Assembly (NCBI GenBank): GCA_028023455.1 | Contig: JAQFVV010006197.1 | Span: 17,295,254-17,359,253 of the forward strand | Source of the DNA: Epiperipatus broadwayi | Taxonomy: Eukaryota; Onychophora; Udeonychophora; Euonychophora; Peripatidae | Direction: 5' to 3' | DNA: 64,000 bases | In this document: one piece after another, positions 13,501 through 24,036 of the stretch | Layout: each line of letters begins with the position of its first letter | How positions within the stretch are numbered: the stretch's first letter is position 1 | Position numbers and translations under genes: made by a program | Notes under the pieces: model-generated | The model's input: only the letters and a program-made list of their open reading frames with translations | Databases searched by the model: none | What the model was told of the DNA's origin: nothing

Positions 13501-16500
13501 TTCCTGAATACTGCAGACCCCAAAAAGTTCATATTCCACTTTCTTTTTCACTTCATAATTTCTTAAATAATCTTTTTTCCCTTTGTTATTTTCTTTACTG
13601 CAAATCATGTCCTTCTAACATATCTTTTTCAGTTGCTCCTAATCTACATTCCAAAAGCATTCTATCTACATTCCTTTTTTTTTTTTAATGATTTCAACTT
13701 TTTCTTCATATAGTTACACTGCAGTCTCTTTTAATTCCAGATTTGGTAGGCTATAAAATAGCTTTCTATCTTTTATTATCAATTTATTTAACCATTACAC
13801 TTATCATTCAAATATTTTTTGAGATTTACATTATCAACAATTAACTCCCTAAATTTATAAAAACACTAATTGCTCTCTTATTTCTTGTTCAACATATACC
13901 TTTTGATCACATTCATCCATATACAATATTTTAAATTCAGACTTATTTATTTTAATCCCAATCTTTTTTACAAATTTCTTCAACCCTATATATTTTAGGT
14001 TTATTTTCCATATATGCAATGACACACAATCTGAAAACTGCTATGATGAACTCCCTTATTAAAGATGGACAATAAGAATTTAGCAATTCTTCCAAATAAA
14101 TTTTAATATAGAAGATTAAAAAAAATCCATCTTACAACTTTTTCTGTATCTAAATTACTATCAATCTTCTATTAGCTTACTTATCACTCGATCATACACC
14201 ACCTTCCCTCTCCAAAAGTTCCAATCATTCTATCAAATGTCTTTTGATGATTAATGAAGTAAATATTAAGCTCTCTTCCTCTTTCTTATACTTATCATGC
14301 CAACTGTATCACTTGTTTCTTTATCTTTTCTAAACCCAAACTGAAATATGTCTTGTCAAAAACATCTATTCAACACTTCCAATAACACTAAGCTACACAA
14401 ATGATTAAATTTAAATTTTTCAGACTTCAGTGCCTAAGGCTTTATTTTAAAACAAATCTTTAATGTTGAAAGAGAATTCATTGGCAAATTTCTGAGTTCT
14501 ACATTATATTATAAATATTAATTTATAATAATTAATTCTAAATCATGGACGATGAAAAAAAAATAATGGAAAAAAGTTAAAAGATAACATGAAATAAGAA
14601 GTAACAATGAACTTTTGAGAACAGAGATCATAAAAATTTGGTCCAAAATGTGTAAAATTTGCCTTTTTACACATGAATGATAATGATAAATGTTCAATTA
14701 TCCATAACTTTCAATAACTTAATTGGAATTCCATCATTTCACCATGGTCATGTATAACTACTATAGTTCAACATATCCATTAAATAAACACTGTCAGTTT
14801 GCTCAGGAGGCCAAGTAACATTTGAGGAACAATATGCTAAACACAGACATTCCATTCAATTTGAAGAAATTGGAAATCAAACCATGAATCCAGTTTTTGA
14901 GCCTGCCATTTTCATCTCTAAGCTAAACTATACCGGATAAATATAATTAAGACCAGAAGTCATGTGATAGTAAAGCATCAAAGTAGTGGTTCCATTCAAT
15001 TGAAAAAAAAAAAAACTCAAATGATTTTTGTTGTTGTTATCCTTAGCTGAAGGGAAAAATCCAGAAATTTCTTTAGTTTTTGAATTGTTACTTTACTATT
15101 GTGTTCAACAGCACCACTTTTTTTTAATATTATTATTACAGATATTGTTTCTATCATAAATTATTTGATATACTCTTTCCATCTTTTCAGTATAACTTGT
15201 CCCTTTACTAATAACTTGATTTTTTTTTTATTTGTTATTTCATTCTTGTGACTACCTTTTATTTTACTACAAATTAAACTGGTTTCTATTTTTATACTTT
15301 CTTTTTTCTCAAGTCTTCAAAACAATTTTTCTAGCTTAATCTGATACATCAAATCACTATTAATCTTTCTATGCACAGTTTGCATTTATATTTTTCCACT
15401 TTCCATGATTTCATAGTTTTTCCAATGCCTTTTTTGCTACTTTAATTTTTCTTTTCTGTCACTTTACTACTGTGTGCAACAACACCACTTTTTTATATAT
15501 ATTATTACAGATACCCATACTTATTGTTTCTATCACATAAATAATTAATATACACTTTTCAATATAACTAGTCTCTTTACTAATAACTTAGATTCATTTC
15601 TTCAATGATTATTTCATTCTTGCGATTACATTTTTTTTTTCTATTATAAATTAAATAAGCTTTTACTTTTATTTTTTTATCATAAGACTTCAAACCAATT
15701 TTTCTAGCTTAATCTATTATTCAATACAATTTGTATTTATATTTTTCCACTTTTCCATGATTTCATTATTTTTCCAATGTTTTCTTTGCTCTTTTATTCT
15801 TTCATCTGTTACCTATAATTTTTATTAAAATTTATATAAATATTTCTCATTTTTTATTTGAATTAATATTATTTAACCTGTACTAACTATATTTATATCT
15901 TGAGCACAAGTATAGATATTAATAATTGGCTTAGTGTCCAAGATTCCTGTCTTAGATTTCACTTTGGGGTGTTAATGCCATTTGACTTCATGAACGATCA
16001 ACCATACAAGAAATAAATTTATACTTATTTTTTTATACAACAATATTAAAACAATTTTGTGTTTTTATGCTCGCAACGACCCTTCTACTTATTCAGTTTT
16101 TTATCAGCACCGGTGCACAAGTCACCATGAGTGCATTCCGGACAATCCTACCATCGTATGTAGAGAGAGACATGACCTCAAAAGAAAGATCAAAGAGGCT
16201 TTATTTATCTCTCGTGACAGCGATACCATAAACAGGAAGGACACGTGTTTTTCTCTATCAAAAAGATGGAATTAGCATATTTGCATAAATTTAAACGTAA
16301 GCAAGCTATGATTATGAAGGCAAGATCCTTTGAAAGCGCTCAGCTGTTTTAATATTTTTAGTTAGCTATTTGTATTTGTATTAACAGCTTTTGGGAGCAG
16401 TTGCGCCGCACACGCACTTGTGCTTGATTACATACATTTCCCAAAAGTAAAATTATTTAACTTAATAAGTTAAACATTTATAAATAAACATAAAATTATA

Positions 16501-18283
16501 CTTGAAAAAGTGTATGAGGTTGCCAAAAATTTTAAGGCCAGTAGGTATGTTAATAAAAAAACTAAATAACTATTAAAATATTTGTTTATTATTCAATGCA
16601 ATTATAGTTATTCTTAGATTAAATTACCATTAGTCCACACATTCATTAAGTCTTCAAAATTAAAAACTCTCAAGAGTAAAAAAAAAAAACTATCAGAATT
16701 TGTCTCCTATTACTGTTTAATACATTTACTTAATTAAAAAAAAAACAAAAAAAAACATAAAAGACCCCCCTTTATTGTTTTAAACCAGCTATTTATACTA
16801 TTTGCTTTTTGAATCTGTTTGAAATTTGATATTTAAAAAATGTAGAAAATTAAATTTTGGGCAGGGCAATAAAAGAAAAGACCATATATTTTGACATAGA
16901 ATGCTGAATTCAAATTACTGACAACGCTCATGAATGACAGATAGAAAACTGATCAGATATAAAAATTAAATGCAAATAACCAATAACACAATGTCTAATC
17001 AAGAGTTATCTCCTACTGCCTTGAACCAATATGATGTTAACTCGTAAGGGATTAGACATAACCAGTGACATGAATAGTATTATCTGTAGTCAAAATTAAC
17101 ATAGGTCGTGGTTATCAGAAATCTTTCGTACCATTGGCCACCTCTTTGCATTATATGAAATTGTGTATGCAACCATATTTCAATTCTTCAATTACTTGTA
17201 AACAATTACGATTCCAATCTATTCTCTCTCTTTTTTTTTTTTTGTAGACAGAAATAGTGATGAGGAAAGATTTAGCTTTTGGGGTTCTTGTGATCATGCA
17301 GGTGGCTCATCACAAGACACACCTTTCTTTCTTCTGGAATGAGAAATTATATCCTTTTCAAAGTACTTTTTAATGGTAGTGATGATTTCCTATATTTTGT
17401 GCTCTGAAATTTCACTTCGAAATCTATTCACATAAATTAGTATTTATTAAATCTAATGGTTTATTGTTCGGGAATTCATAACGACTGAACATAGGAAGAG
17501 AGAATAGTAAACCCCGACCTTTGATCTCCGGAATCCACTTCCTTACCATAGCATTAAACCAGGGAGGGCTTAAATTCTAACTGCTGATTCTATTTCGAAT
17601 AAAATACACATTTCAATTGAAATTTTAAAACTTTCTATGTTTAAATGCCCCTTTTATGACTTCTAAATCAAGAAATCGCTATTATCATATTTCCCTCTAT
17701 AAATTTTTTAAAGTTTTCTCATTTTTATAAGTGCAATCCATTAATTCCTAAAATCTTTTTTTAAGTTCAAATCTTTTTCACCAGAGTGTTTCTTGTCGAA
17801 TTATTAATAAATTTGTCGAGAAATATCAAATACAGTACTGTACAAGGCGGCATAAAGTTGTTCCCACAGTACCGCATTCCGATGGTGATATATCTTTAAA
17901 TAATTATTCTTTTGTATTTATAAAAAAATAAATCAATGAAATATGAAGAAAAATGAGGCAATTTTTCTGAATTTTAATAAGCAAACAGTTAAACCTATCT
18001 ATTCACAACTTAATATTTTAAAAAAATAATGCTAAAATATGAGTGCGGATCTTTAGAAAATTTCAAACTTTAAATTAATTCCTTAGTAAGAATTATCAGG
18101 ATAACCAATGAAATAGATTACATTTCGAAGCAGATGGTCTAGAATAAAGTTTAAACTAATTTTCTCTCGACTTAGATATAATTTCTATTACTCATCTACC
18201 AATTAATTTATTACTATATTTTTGAAAGAAAAAACCATACATACCCATTTCCACCAGTTATAACTGCAACTTTTCTTTCCATT
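4461..18283 (-). CDS. HSD17B7: 3-keto-steroid reductase, HSD17B7-like (exons 1-6, partial)
   Basis: Six exons join in phase with GT/AG borders: 18283-18246, 8949-8746, 8659-8567, 8141-8027, 4730-4615 and 4536-4461, giving 642 nt or 214 residues. The product is an NADP(H)-dependent short-chain dehydrogenase. In animals this family reduces the C3 ketone in post-squalene sterol synthesis at the ER and can act on oestrone. Visible motifs are TGGNGGIG (residues 9-16, cofactor loop), CLACRN, DVSN, LNAGI (about 90-94), TNVFGHF, the serine-rich strand WTSSS (168-172) and YSSSK (193-197, catalytic Tyr and Lys). Similarity to vertebrate HSD17B7 is high throughout, including HMF near residues 116-118. 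About 125 C-terminal residues, with the usual membrane-associated segment, are missing and should lie left of position 1. The start ATG has A at -3 and G at +4. Confidence 0.9.
4615..4730 (-). CDS. HSD17B7: HSD17B7-like exon 5
   Basis: The exon has 116 nt and encodes [15 protein letters not shown], including the catalytic serine strand. The acceptor is TTGTAG and the donor GTAATA. It is separated from exon 4 by an intron of about 3.3 kb. Confidence 0.88.
4731..8026 (-). other. HSD17B7-like intron 4
   Basis: An intron of about 3.3 kb, strongly AT-rich, with homopolymer runs (C10T11 near 5781-5801, G-rich GAGGTGGGAGGGGGTAGGG near 5960) and the foldback at 4793-4918. No coding remnant was recognised. 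Confidence 0.6.
4793..4918. repeat. foldback repeat in intron 4
   Basis: Two arms of about 58 bp are inverted copies of each other around a short centre near 4855. AATTAAATAGACAAAGTATA on one side pairs with TATACTTGGTCTATTTAATT on the other, with few mismatches. It lies just downstream (plus strand) of exon 5 and could be a small MITE or a foldback scar. No flanking duplication was defined. Confidence 0.6.
8027..8141 (-). CDS. HSD17B7: HSD17B7-like exon 4
   Basis: The exon has 115 nt and encodes [12 protein letters not shown] and TNVFGHFVL, matching the HSD17B7 region before the catalytic serine strand. It ends on a codon boundary at a perfect GTAAGT donor. Confidence 0.9.
8567..8659 (-). 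CDS. HSD17B7: HSD17B7-like exon 3
   Basis: The exon has 93 nt and encodes [15 protein letters not shown], with the family's NAG motif that stabilises the central sheet. It is bounded by a TTGTAG acceptor and a GTATGT donor. It is too short to stand out as an ORF and was found by homology to the family. Confidence 0.88.
8746..8949 (-). CDS. HSD17B7: HSD17B7-like exon 2
   Basis: The exon has 204 nt and completes the glycine motif ([12 protein letters not shown]), followed by RICLACRN and the aspartate strand VTLDVSN. The acceptor is a long pyrimidine run ending in AAG and the donor is GTACAT. The reading frame joins exon 1 and exon 3 in phase 2. Confidence 0.9.
12010..12052. repeat. TGA/TTA trinucleotide microsatellite
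   Basis: A run of TGA units passes directly into a run of TTA units. The TGA run resembles the TGATGA tails of the LINE families elsewhere in the window, but no LINE sequence adjoins it. Confidence 0.7.
13161..13182. repeat. C10-A12 homopolymer pair
   Basis: Ten C are followed directly by twelve A. A very similar C-run/A-run block occurs at about 59760 and a C-run/T-run block at 5781-5801. Confidence 0.7.
13260..15800 (-). pseudogene. decayed LINE reverse transcriptase
   Basis: On the minus strand, frames with many stops and shifts carry a reverse-transcriptase signature: an FGFRK start (about 14335), a [19 protein letters not shown] block (about 14240-14290), then GEGRW and further degenerate sequence towards 13260. 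The 5' part (15090-15800) contains a diverged tandem duplication with a period of about 370 bp, in which CAACAACACCACTTTTTTA recurs. This copy lies in intron 1 of the reductase gene in the same orientation as the gene. Family assignment is uncertain, and the ends were not defined. Confidence 0.45.
16033..16275 (+). pseudogene. C-terminal piece of Penelope-like GIY-YIG endonuclease
   Basis: The frame encodes [18 protein letters not shown] followed by INRKD and LSKRW at the stop. This is the typical ending of the GIY-YIG endonuclease domain at the C terminus of Penelope-like retroelements. An upstream histidine-rich part (QHRCTSHHE) fits the same domain. The reverse-transcriptase part and the catalytic GIY-YIG motif itself are absent, so this is a 5'-truncated copy. 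The following 170 bases, to about 16450, are also less AT-rich and probably belong to its 3' UTR. An alternative is a host GIY-YIG domain exon. Confidence 0.55.
16451..18245 (-). other. HSD17B7-like intron 1, 5' part
   Basis: AT-rich intron. The block 17470-17580 (GACCTTTGATCTCCGGAATC) resembles, on the minus strand, a worn tRNA-derived head with a recognisable middle and decayed B box. It cannot be assigned with confidence. Confidence 0.35.
18246..18283 (-). CDS. HSD17B7: HSD17B7-like exon 1
   Basis: The exon has 38 nt, encodes [13 protein letters not shown] and ends in phase 2 before a GTATGT donor. It carries the start of the Rossmann cofactor loop. The ATG is preceded by GAGGTAAAA. No upstream in-frame ATG was seen close by. 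Confidence 0.85.
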
Positions 18284-19429
18284 TTTACCTCTCAAGTAAC
18301 CAACAAAACACGTTCACAAGTAATTTGATTTGCATTAAAAAAAATTTTTTAAAGCGCCCTCTTTTAAAAATCAATTTACGACTGCAGTCATTTTCTTCAG
18401 ATATCTGTATAAGACTTTTTTTCAATTGCGATTAGAAATCTGTATAATATACTAAACCCGGCAATTTCATGAAGTGCTTAATAATAATAAAACCCTTTGG
18501 GATCGAAGATACGCTCCGCTCAATTCCCGATAATTCAAATATTAACCGTATACTTTAATCCAAGCTTTACTTTTTCTAGTTGAATAGGTTGAATTTTAAT
18601 ATCGGGTCATACCTAATTTCTTTAGCAAAGAAAAAGCATATTTCACCACATCTCATTTTTTTAACTATAAATGCTTAGATTTGTGAACTATTTGTTAAAC
18701 ATATAAAATAAAAGGGGGAGGGTACCATTCGGCTTTATATTACTGGTGGTTACCTTCATGGCAATTATATATGGCTGATGCTTTAATTTACATAAATAGA
18801 GATTGGAACGGCCTTATATATTATTAAGACCAATTATATTACCTACTCATGATCATCAGTAATAAGGAGAAAAGCTCTGAGTCACTGACAGTCCAACCAT
18901 AAGAACAATGGGTCATTTCTGGCTAAATCATATACCAAAACTTGCAGTCATGTCTACAGAAGTTTAATTAAATTTAAGCATTCATGGTATTAAAAGCATT
19001 TTTTTTTTTTTTTTTCAAATAGTGAAGCCTTTTTTTCACTAATGAGATTGTCTAAGTTTTATCTCAATAACCAAATGACCTAAACATTAAGAATATTTAG
19101 CTTAATTCTTAAGAATATCGGTTTTAAAATGAAAACTTTTAAACTAACTTTCATCTTATTTTCAAGAAATTTTTTTAATTAAGATGTATGTATATATCTT
19201 AATATTTAAATGTAAGTATATAACTAAAACATTGTTATATCAACAAGTCTTGACAGAGTATGTAAATTACCATACATATCTTATACTACTTTTTTTCTCT
19301 TGCTCTAAAAATCATCTCACAATAAAGGAAACTGATTGATATAAACTTGTTTCAGGAAAAATAAATAAACTAAAGTCAAACATTAGTGGTATATGAAGAA
19401 TAATAAACAAAGCAAAAAATGCCTGAATG
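18284..19429. other. upstream region of HSD17B7-like gene
   Basis: The first 260 bases upstream of the start codon hold more CpG than their surroundings (for example ATACGCTCCGCTC near 18510) and may contain the promoter. No TATA box or defined element can be claimed. The remainder to 19429 is plain AT-rich DNA. Confidence 0.3.
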
Positions 19430-19560
19430 ATGTCTAAGTTTTTGTTGATTTTAGCAAAGCATTTAATTCAATTATTCATGCTAAATTATGAAATGTTCAA
19501 GATAATAAGAGTTACTAAACATTTCATTGTTCTTATGCATGCTGTATTGGCACATTTGTT
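19430..19560 (+). pseudogene. LINE reverse-transcriptase fragment
   Basis: A broken frame reads FVDFSKAFNSIIHAKL, the conserved block of LINE reverse transcriptases around the first catalytic aspartate (F-D-x-S-K-A-F-D). Only about 130 bp is recognisable. Confidence 0.5.
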
Positions 19561-19940
19561 AAAAGCCTCAAATATCCAGCATGCAATTTGATGATGAAAG
19601 AAAACCAACTATAAACAAGTCATCTTATATATACAGTATATATTATGCATCTTATTACCACAGATTTTATTACACTAAATTAATAAGTAACATTGTTCCA
19701 CATTACTAATTCTGAACCATAATTTGTATAAATGATGTTTTTTTTTTTGTTTCAAACTATAGAATGAAAAGTACTAATTATCTGCACATGTATTTTCAAG
19801 AAATTAAATATATTACACAGGGGGCAAAACTCCATACAGTAGCACCACTCAGTGCAAGCCAGAGTAATCAATGAATGCAAGAAGGTTTATGCATAAAATC
19901 CTTATTTTGTACTACTTATCCAATATCCCCAGCCTACTTA

Positions 19941-19998
19941 TCCAATATTCCCAGACTAGATTCTAGCATGTGGCTTTCATTAGTGAGGAGCTCTGGAT
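19941..19998 (-). ncRNA. R-B hammerhead motif 1 (decayed)
   Basis: On the minus strand stem I and the site CUAGUC followed by UGGGAAUAUUGG are kept. The core reads CUAAUGA instead of CUGAUGA, and GAAU replaces GAAA. It is probably inactive. Confidence 0.55.
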
Positions 19999-20381
19999 TT
20001 GAGAGCACTGCACCTAGATCTTAGGATCTAATGCAACCTTCCAGCAGCCATCTTTTACTTTATTAACCAACTATAAAGCTTTGAGTTCAAAAAGAAAACA
20101 ATAATGTTTTCAATTCAAGCTCATTAGTTTGTATAGTCATAAAGATCTGATCTCAGATCAGTATCTATACTTTTTGGTGTCTTCGGTTCTTTAATAACCA
20201 TAGTTGCCATAATCCTATTAGGCCAGACTGGTATTATACTACTAACCATCACATGATCTTTATGCTTTACAAGCTGTTTATACAGAAACAAAACTCTCCA
20301 TACAGTAGTGCTACTCAGTGCAAGTCAGGGTAATCAACAGATGCATGAAGGTTTGTGCATAAAATCTATCTAGGGCCTACT

Positions 20382-20444
20382 TATTCAATATCCCCTGACT
20401 AATTTTTAGCTTGTGGCTTTTATCAGTGAGGAACCTTGGATCTG
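20382..20444 (-). ncRNA. R-B hammerhead motif 2 (decayed)
   Basis: Minus strand: CUGAUAA, a stem-loop AGCCACAAGCU, AAAAUU and AGUC followed by AGGGGAUAUUG. Two core positions differ from the catalytic consensus. The motif is recognised by alignment to the intact copy at 50.55 kb. Confidence 0.55.
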
Positions 20445-20609
20445 AGAGTATTGCACATAGATCTTAGGATCTAATGCAACCCTCCAACCACCACCTTTTA
20501 TCTTATTAGCTTGAGTCCAAAATGAAAATACAGTAATATTTTCAATTTAAGCTCATTAGCTTATATAGTCACATCATAACTTCTAAAATAAATATATTAT
20601 TGTCAGATA

Positions 20610-20875
20610 TCAGTTCATGGTAGGCTGAAGATTCCTCTGAATTTAATCCATTTTCTCTAATGCATGGTTTTTTCTTCTTATCATTTTAAAAAAACTTTTT
20701 ATGTCAACCTGCTATCTCACATGTGGTCTATATACTTTGAAATTCATTTTAAGACCCTAATTGTCCATCTAAAGTCATTTCTTTTTAAAAACTATTCAGT
20801 CCAGCTCAATTTCAGCCTTTTAATTTGTTTCAAAGATGTCAGTAGTGATAGATTTTGATTCATCACTCAATCTAT
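20610..20875 (-). pseudogene. LINE-3 3'-end fragment, decayed
   Basis: The plus strand shares an ordered series of words with the young LINE-3 copy at 39112-39625 (TTTAATCCAT, TCTCACATGTGGTCT, AATTGTCCATCT, CTTTTAAT). It is an old minus-strand copy of the C-terminal part of the same reverse-transcriptase ORF. The young LINE-1 inserted 18 bp beyond its end. Confidence 0.6.
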
Positions 20876-20892
20876 TCTTATTTTATACATAT

Positions 20893-20903
20893 ATCTATTC
20901 ACA
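20893..20903 (+). repeat. LINE-1 target-site duplication, left
   Basis: ATCTATTCACA occurs exactly here and at 23174-23184, directly flanking the truncated LINE. Confidence 0.8.
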
Positions 20904-23116
20904 ATTGATTATATACTGATTCAGAATAGATATAAGAATGCTGTTAAGGGTTCACATGTTTTGCCAGGTGCTGATATAGATTCGGATCATAATTTGGTGA
21001 TGGCTAAATTAAAGTTAAGTTTAAAAAGAATTAAAAGAGGGAAAAGATACACAAGATGGGACTTGGATAAATTGAGACAAATGGAAAAAGGAAAATTTGG
21101 TTTAATATGTGAAAATGAATTTAAAAGAATTGTTCAGGATGGGAACTATATTAATAGCTCTGATGAGTGTTGGAATAGAATTAAAGAGGGATTCTTGAAA
21201 ATAGCAAAAAATGAAATAGGTATTATTCGTGCGAGAAAAGCTAAAAGGCCTTGAATAACTGAAGGTATGTTGGAAAAGATGGAAGTGCGGAGATGGTGGA
21301 AGAATGTAAATACTGAGGAAGGGCAAAAGGAATATAGGGAATTTAATAATGAATTAAGAAGAGAAACAGATTTAGCAAAAGAAAAGTGGTTGGAGCAAGA
21401 ATGTAAAGAGATAGAAAGGTTTCAACAGATGAAAAGATATGATCTAGCATTTGATAGAATACAAAGTATTTCTTGGGAGAAAAAGACATGGGTAGCAAGT
21501 GAGATTGTGGATAAGAATGGAAGAAGGTTAACCGATAGTAATGATATATTAAAAAGATGGGAAGAATATATTCGGTATCTGTTTAGTAGAGGAAATAATT
21601 TAATTAGTTATGAACTTGAAAATGAAGAAGATGTTGCAATGGATGATAGAGGTATGGACATACTGCCAGATGAAGTAAGAAAGGCAATCGCACAAATGAA
21701 GAATGGTAAGGCTATTGGATTTGATGCAGTACCTATAGAATTTTTGAGAGAAATGGGAGAATTTACTATGAAGGAAATAGTTGGACTTTGCAATTTGATA
21801 TATAATAGTGGAGTTTGGCCTGAAGATTTTTTAAGAACTATAGTGATTCCAATTGCTAAAAAGAAGAAAGCTGTTAAATGTGAAGAGTATAGGACAATAA
21901 GTGTATTGTCTCATGTTTCTAAGGTGTTATTGAGGATTTTAACTCAAAGGATTTATGGGAAGGTTGACTATTATATTGCTGAAGAACAGTTTGGTTTTTG
22001 GAAAGGGAAAAGCACAAGAGATGCTATTGGTATTGTTAGTACAATTGCAGAAAGATATATTGAAAGAGATAAAGGAATTGGTATATGTTTTGTAGATTTA
22101 GAAAAGCATTTGATAGAGTAAGCTGGAATAAACTGATGTCTATCTTAAGAGATAAAGGAGTATTCTGGAAAGAAAGACAATTGATATGGAATATGTATAA
22201 TGGGCAAAGAATAAGAGTTAGATTTGGATGTAATGAGACTGATGAAGTGAATATAGAAAGTGGAGTTAGGCAAGGATGTAGTATGTCACCTGTTTTGTTT
22301 AATATTTATTTAGAAGATATGATAAATAATTATTTGGACTGTGGAGGAGCAAATGTTGGAGGGAGAGTAATAAAGTGTATAAGATTTGCAGATGATATGG
22401 CTCTTATTGCTGAGGAAGAAAAGGATCTTCAGAATATGTTGAATAAATTGGAAGAAGGGTGTATGGCATATGGAATGAAGATTAATATTGAAAAGACTAA
22501 GTGTTTATGGATAGGGAGAGATGCAAAAAGACTGCAAATTGGAATCCATGATGACATGGTGCAGCAGGTGAAGGGATTTAGATATTTGGGTTGTTGGTTG
22601 AGTGAGGATGGAAGAAGTGAAGATGAAGTTAAAAGAAGAATAGCATTGGCAAAGGTGACATTTGTAAAAAGAAAGAAGATATTCTGTGGACCTATGGAAA
22701 GAGAATTAAGGAAAAGATTAATTAAATGTTATGTGTGGAGTGTATTAATGTATGGTTGTGAGACATGGACATTGAGTAATAGAATTAAGAAACGACTGGA
22801 AGCTTTTGAGATGTGGACATGGAGAAAAATGGAAAAAATCAGTTGGGTGAATAAAATAACAAATGAAGAAGTTTTGAAAAGAGTTAATGAGGAAAGAAGA
22901 TTGATTGAAAGTATCAAAGAGAGAAAGAGAAACTGGATTGGACATATACTAAGAAAAGATTATAGTTTAATGAAAGATGTTTTGGAAGGAATGGTGAGTG
23001 GAAATAAAAGGAAAGGACGGAAGAGATTGACATTATTGGATGATATACGAGATGGAAGGAGTTATGTGGAATTGAGGAAGTGGGCAAGGAAGAGAATGGA
23101 ATGGAAGAATGGATGA
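20904..23116 (+). pseudogene. endonuclease-reverse transcriptase ORF of LINE-1 element
   Basis: Order of domains: end of the apurinic-type endonuclease (SDHNLV near 20985, the catalytic Asp-His pair), a lysine-rich linker, and the reverse transcriptase with NGKAIGFDAVPIEFL (about 21700), DRVSW (about 22110), GVRQGCSMSPVLFNIY (22265-22310) and the catalytic FADD in RFADDMALIAE (about 22385). The C-terminal region carries YGCETWTLSNR and WIGHILRKD, seen in BovB/RTE-like elements. The frame is broken by a TGA at 21252-21254 (a tryptophan in relatives) and by one missing base near 22108, where the frames at 21267-22121 and 22085-23116 meet. The original ORF must have begun upstream of the truncation. 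Confidence 0.85.
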
Positions 23117-23173
23117 ACTGATGTAGTGACTACTCTCTGGACCTGTCTATTGGACAGACTACTATTGATGATG
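20904..23173 (+). mobile_element. LINE-1: young 5'-truncated RTE-like retrotransposon
   Basis: The insertion is 2,270 bp between two copies of an 11-bp direct repeat. It starts inside the endonuclease domain (IDYILIQNRY) and ends 57 bp after the ORF stop with a short TGATGATGAT tail. Truncation during target-primed reverse transcription, a short TSD and a TGA-repeat tail are typical of RTE-type LINEs. The coding frame has only two breaks, so the insertion is recent on the scale of this window. The name LINE-1 is local to this annotation and does not mean the L1 clade. Confidence 0.85.
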
Positions 23174-23184
23174 ATCTATTCACA
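23174..23184 (+). repeat. LINE-1 target-site duplication, right
   Basis: The second exact copy of ATCTATTCACA, directly after the TGATGATG tail. Confidence 0.8.
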
Positions 23185-24036
23185 TATTACTGTATAATAA
23201 TGTAGAATACATTTACTAAAAAGTATATTTTTCAAATACATGGACATACTTTTTTTTAACATCAAGTTATTTTTATGAAAAACATTTTACATGTTTAATT
23301 CTACACCAAGGACCTAGAGTAACTGCTGGAATATGATATCCCTATTGTATTATACTACTATCAGTTTTTTGTTTTCTAATTCTAGATCAATATTTTTGAG
23401 AAGCTTTACTTTTCAGCTAATAATAGCTAGATATTTTTTTGCTGATTATAAATCAGTGATTAGAAGAAATTCAGTATTATTTTAAAGAATCAAAAAACTA
23501 TATATTTGATTTTTGCTGTCAGGAAAAGGTGGGATAGTTAGTAAGCTTGACTTTAGGCACCTACTTGAGAAAAAAATCCTGAACTTGCTTGTAGGTGGAA
23601 ATTTTTTTCAAGGTTTAATTGGTTGAACTTGAGCTTATGCAGGTAGATGTTTTGACCACCATTATAGCTTAATATCCTTATATTCTAAAATTTATTTAAT
23701 CCATTATATTTATAATGATTAATTTTTAAAATTCATTGCTATTTTTTCTTCTATTTATAAATACATTACACATTGTTTAAGCTTGGAATTTAAGTGAGAT
23801 AGGAATTTCAGCAGAAAAAGTCTATCTTTAGGCAGCATTTATCTCACAAATGGAAGGGCCAGAAACTGTGGTCTAAAAATGGCCTAACTTTGACTTTCTG
23901 CTAGGTTGTCATGCCTGATGAATTAATCATTTCTGTGATAGAAATAATAAGAATAGCAATAATAATATACCAGTGGTAGTGATAAAGCAAGAGAGAGTGG
24001 TAAAATTAAAGGTAAATATTATAAATTTTCCTAAAT
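23185..24036. other. no recognised gene; possible LINE-2 5' UTR
   Basis: The left half is plain AT-rich DNA. The block 23780-24036 is less AT-rich and leads directly into the endonuclease frame of LINE-2, so part of it may be that element's 5' UTR. Confidence 0.35.

Larger units (their letters stand above)
19816..20588 (-). repeat. R-B hammerhead repeat, tandem pair
   Basis: Two copies of one monomer lie head to tail with a period of about 464 bp: CAAAACTC-CATACAGTAG recurs at about 19825 and 20289. The same monomer forms the palindrome at 49.7-50.7 kb. Each copy carries a hammerhead-like motif on the minus strand (19941-19998 and 20382-20444). The block is flanked by an imperfectly placed but exact 11-bp repeat TAAATATATTA (19805-19815 and 20589-20599), a candidate target-site duplication that could be chance in such AT-rich DNA. 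A 22-bp direct duplication (19912-19955) lies in the first copy. Confidence 0.7.

Noticed and set aside
23905-23945. CTGATGA in CATGCCTGATGAATTAATC as a hammerhead
   Set aside because: GAAA is lacking after the short hairpin and nothing resembles stem I.
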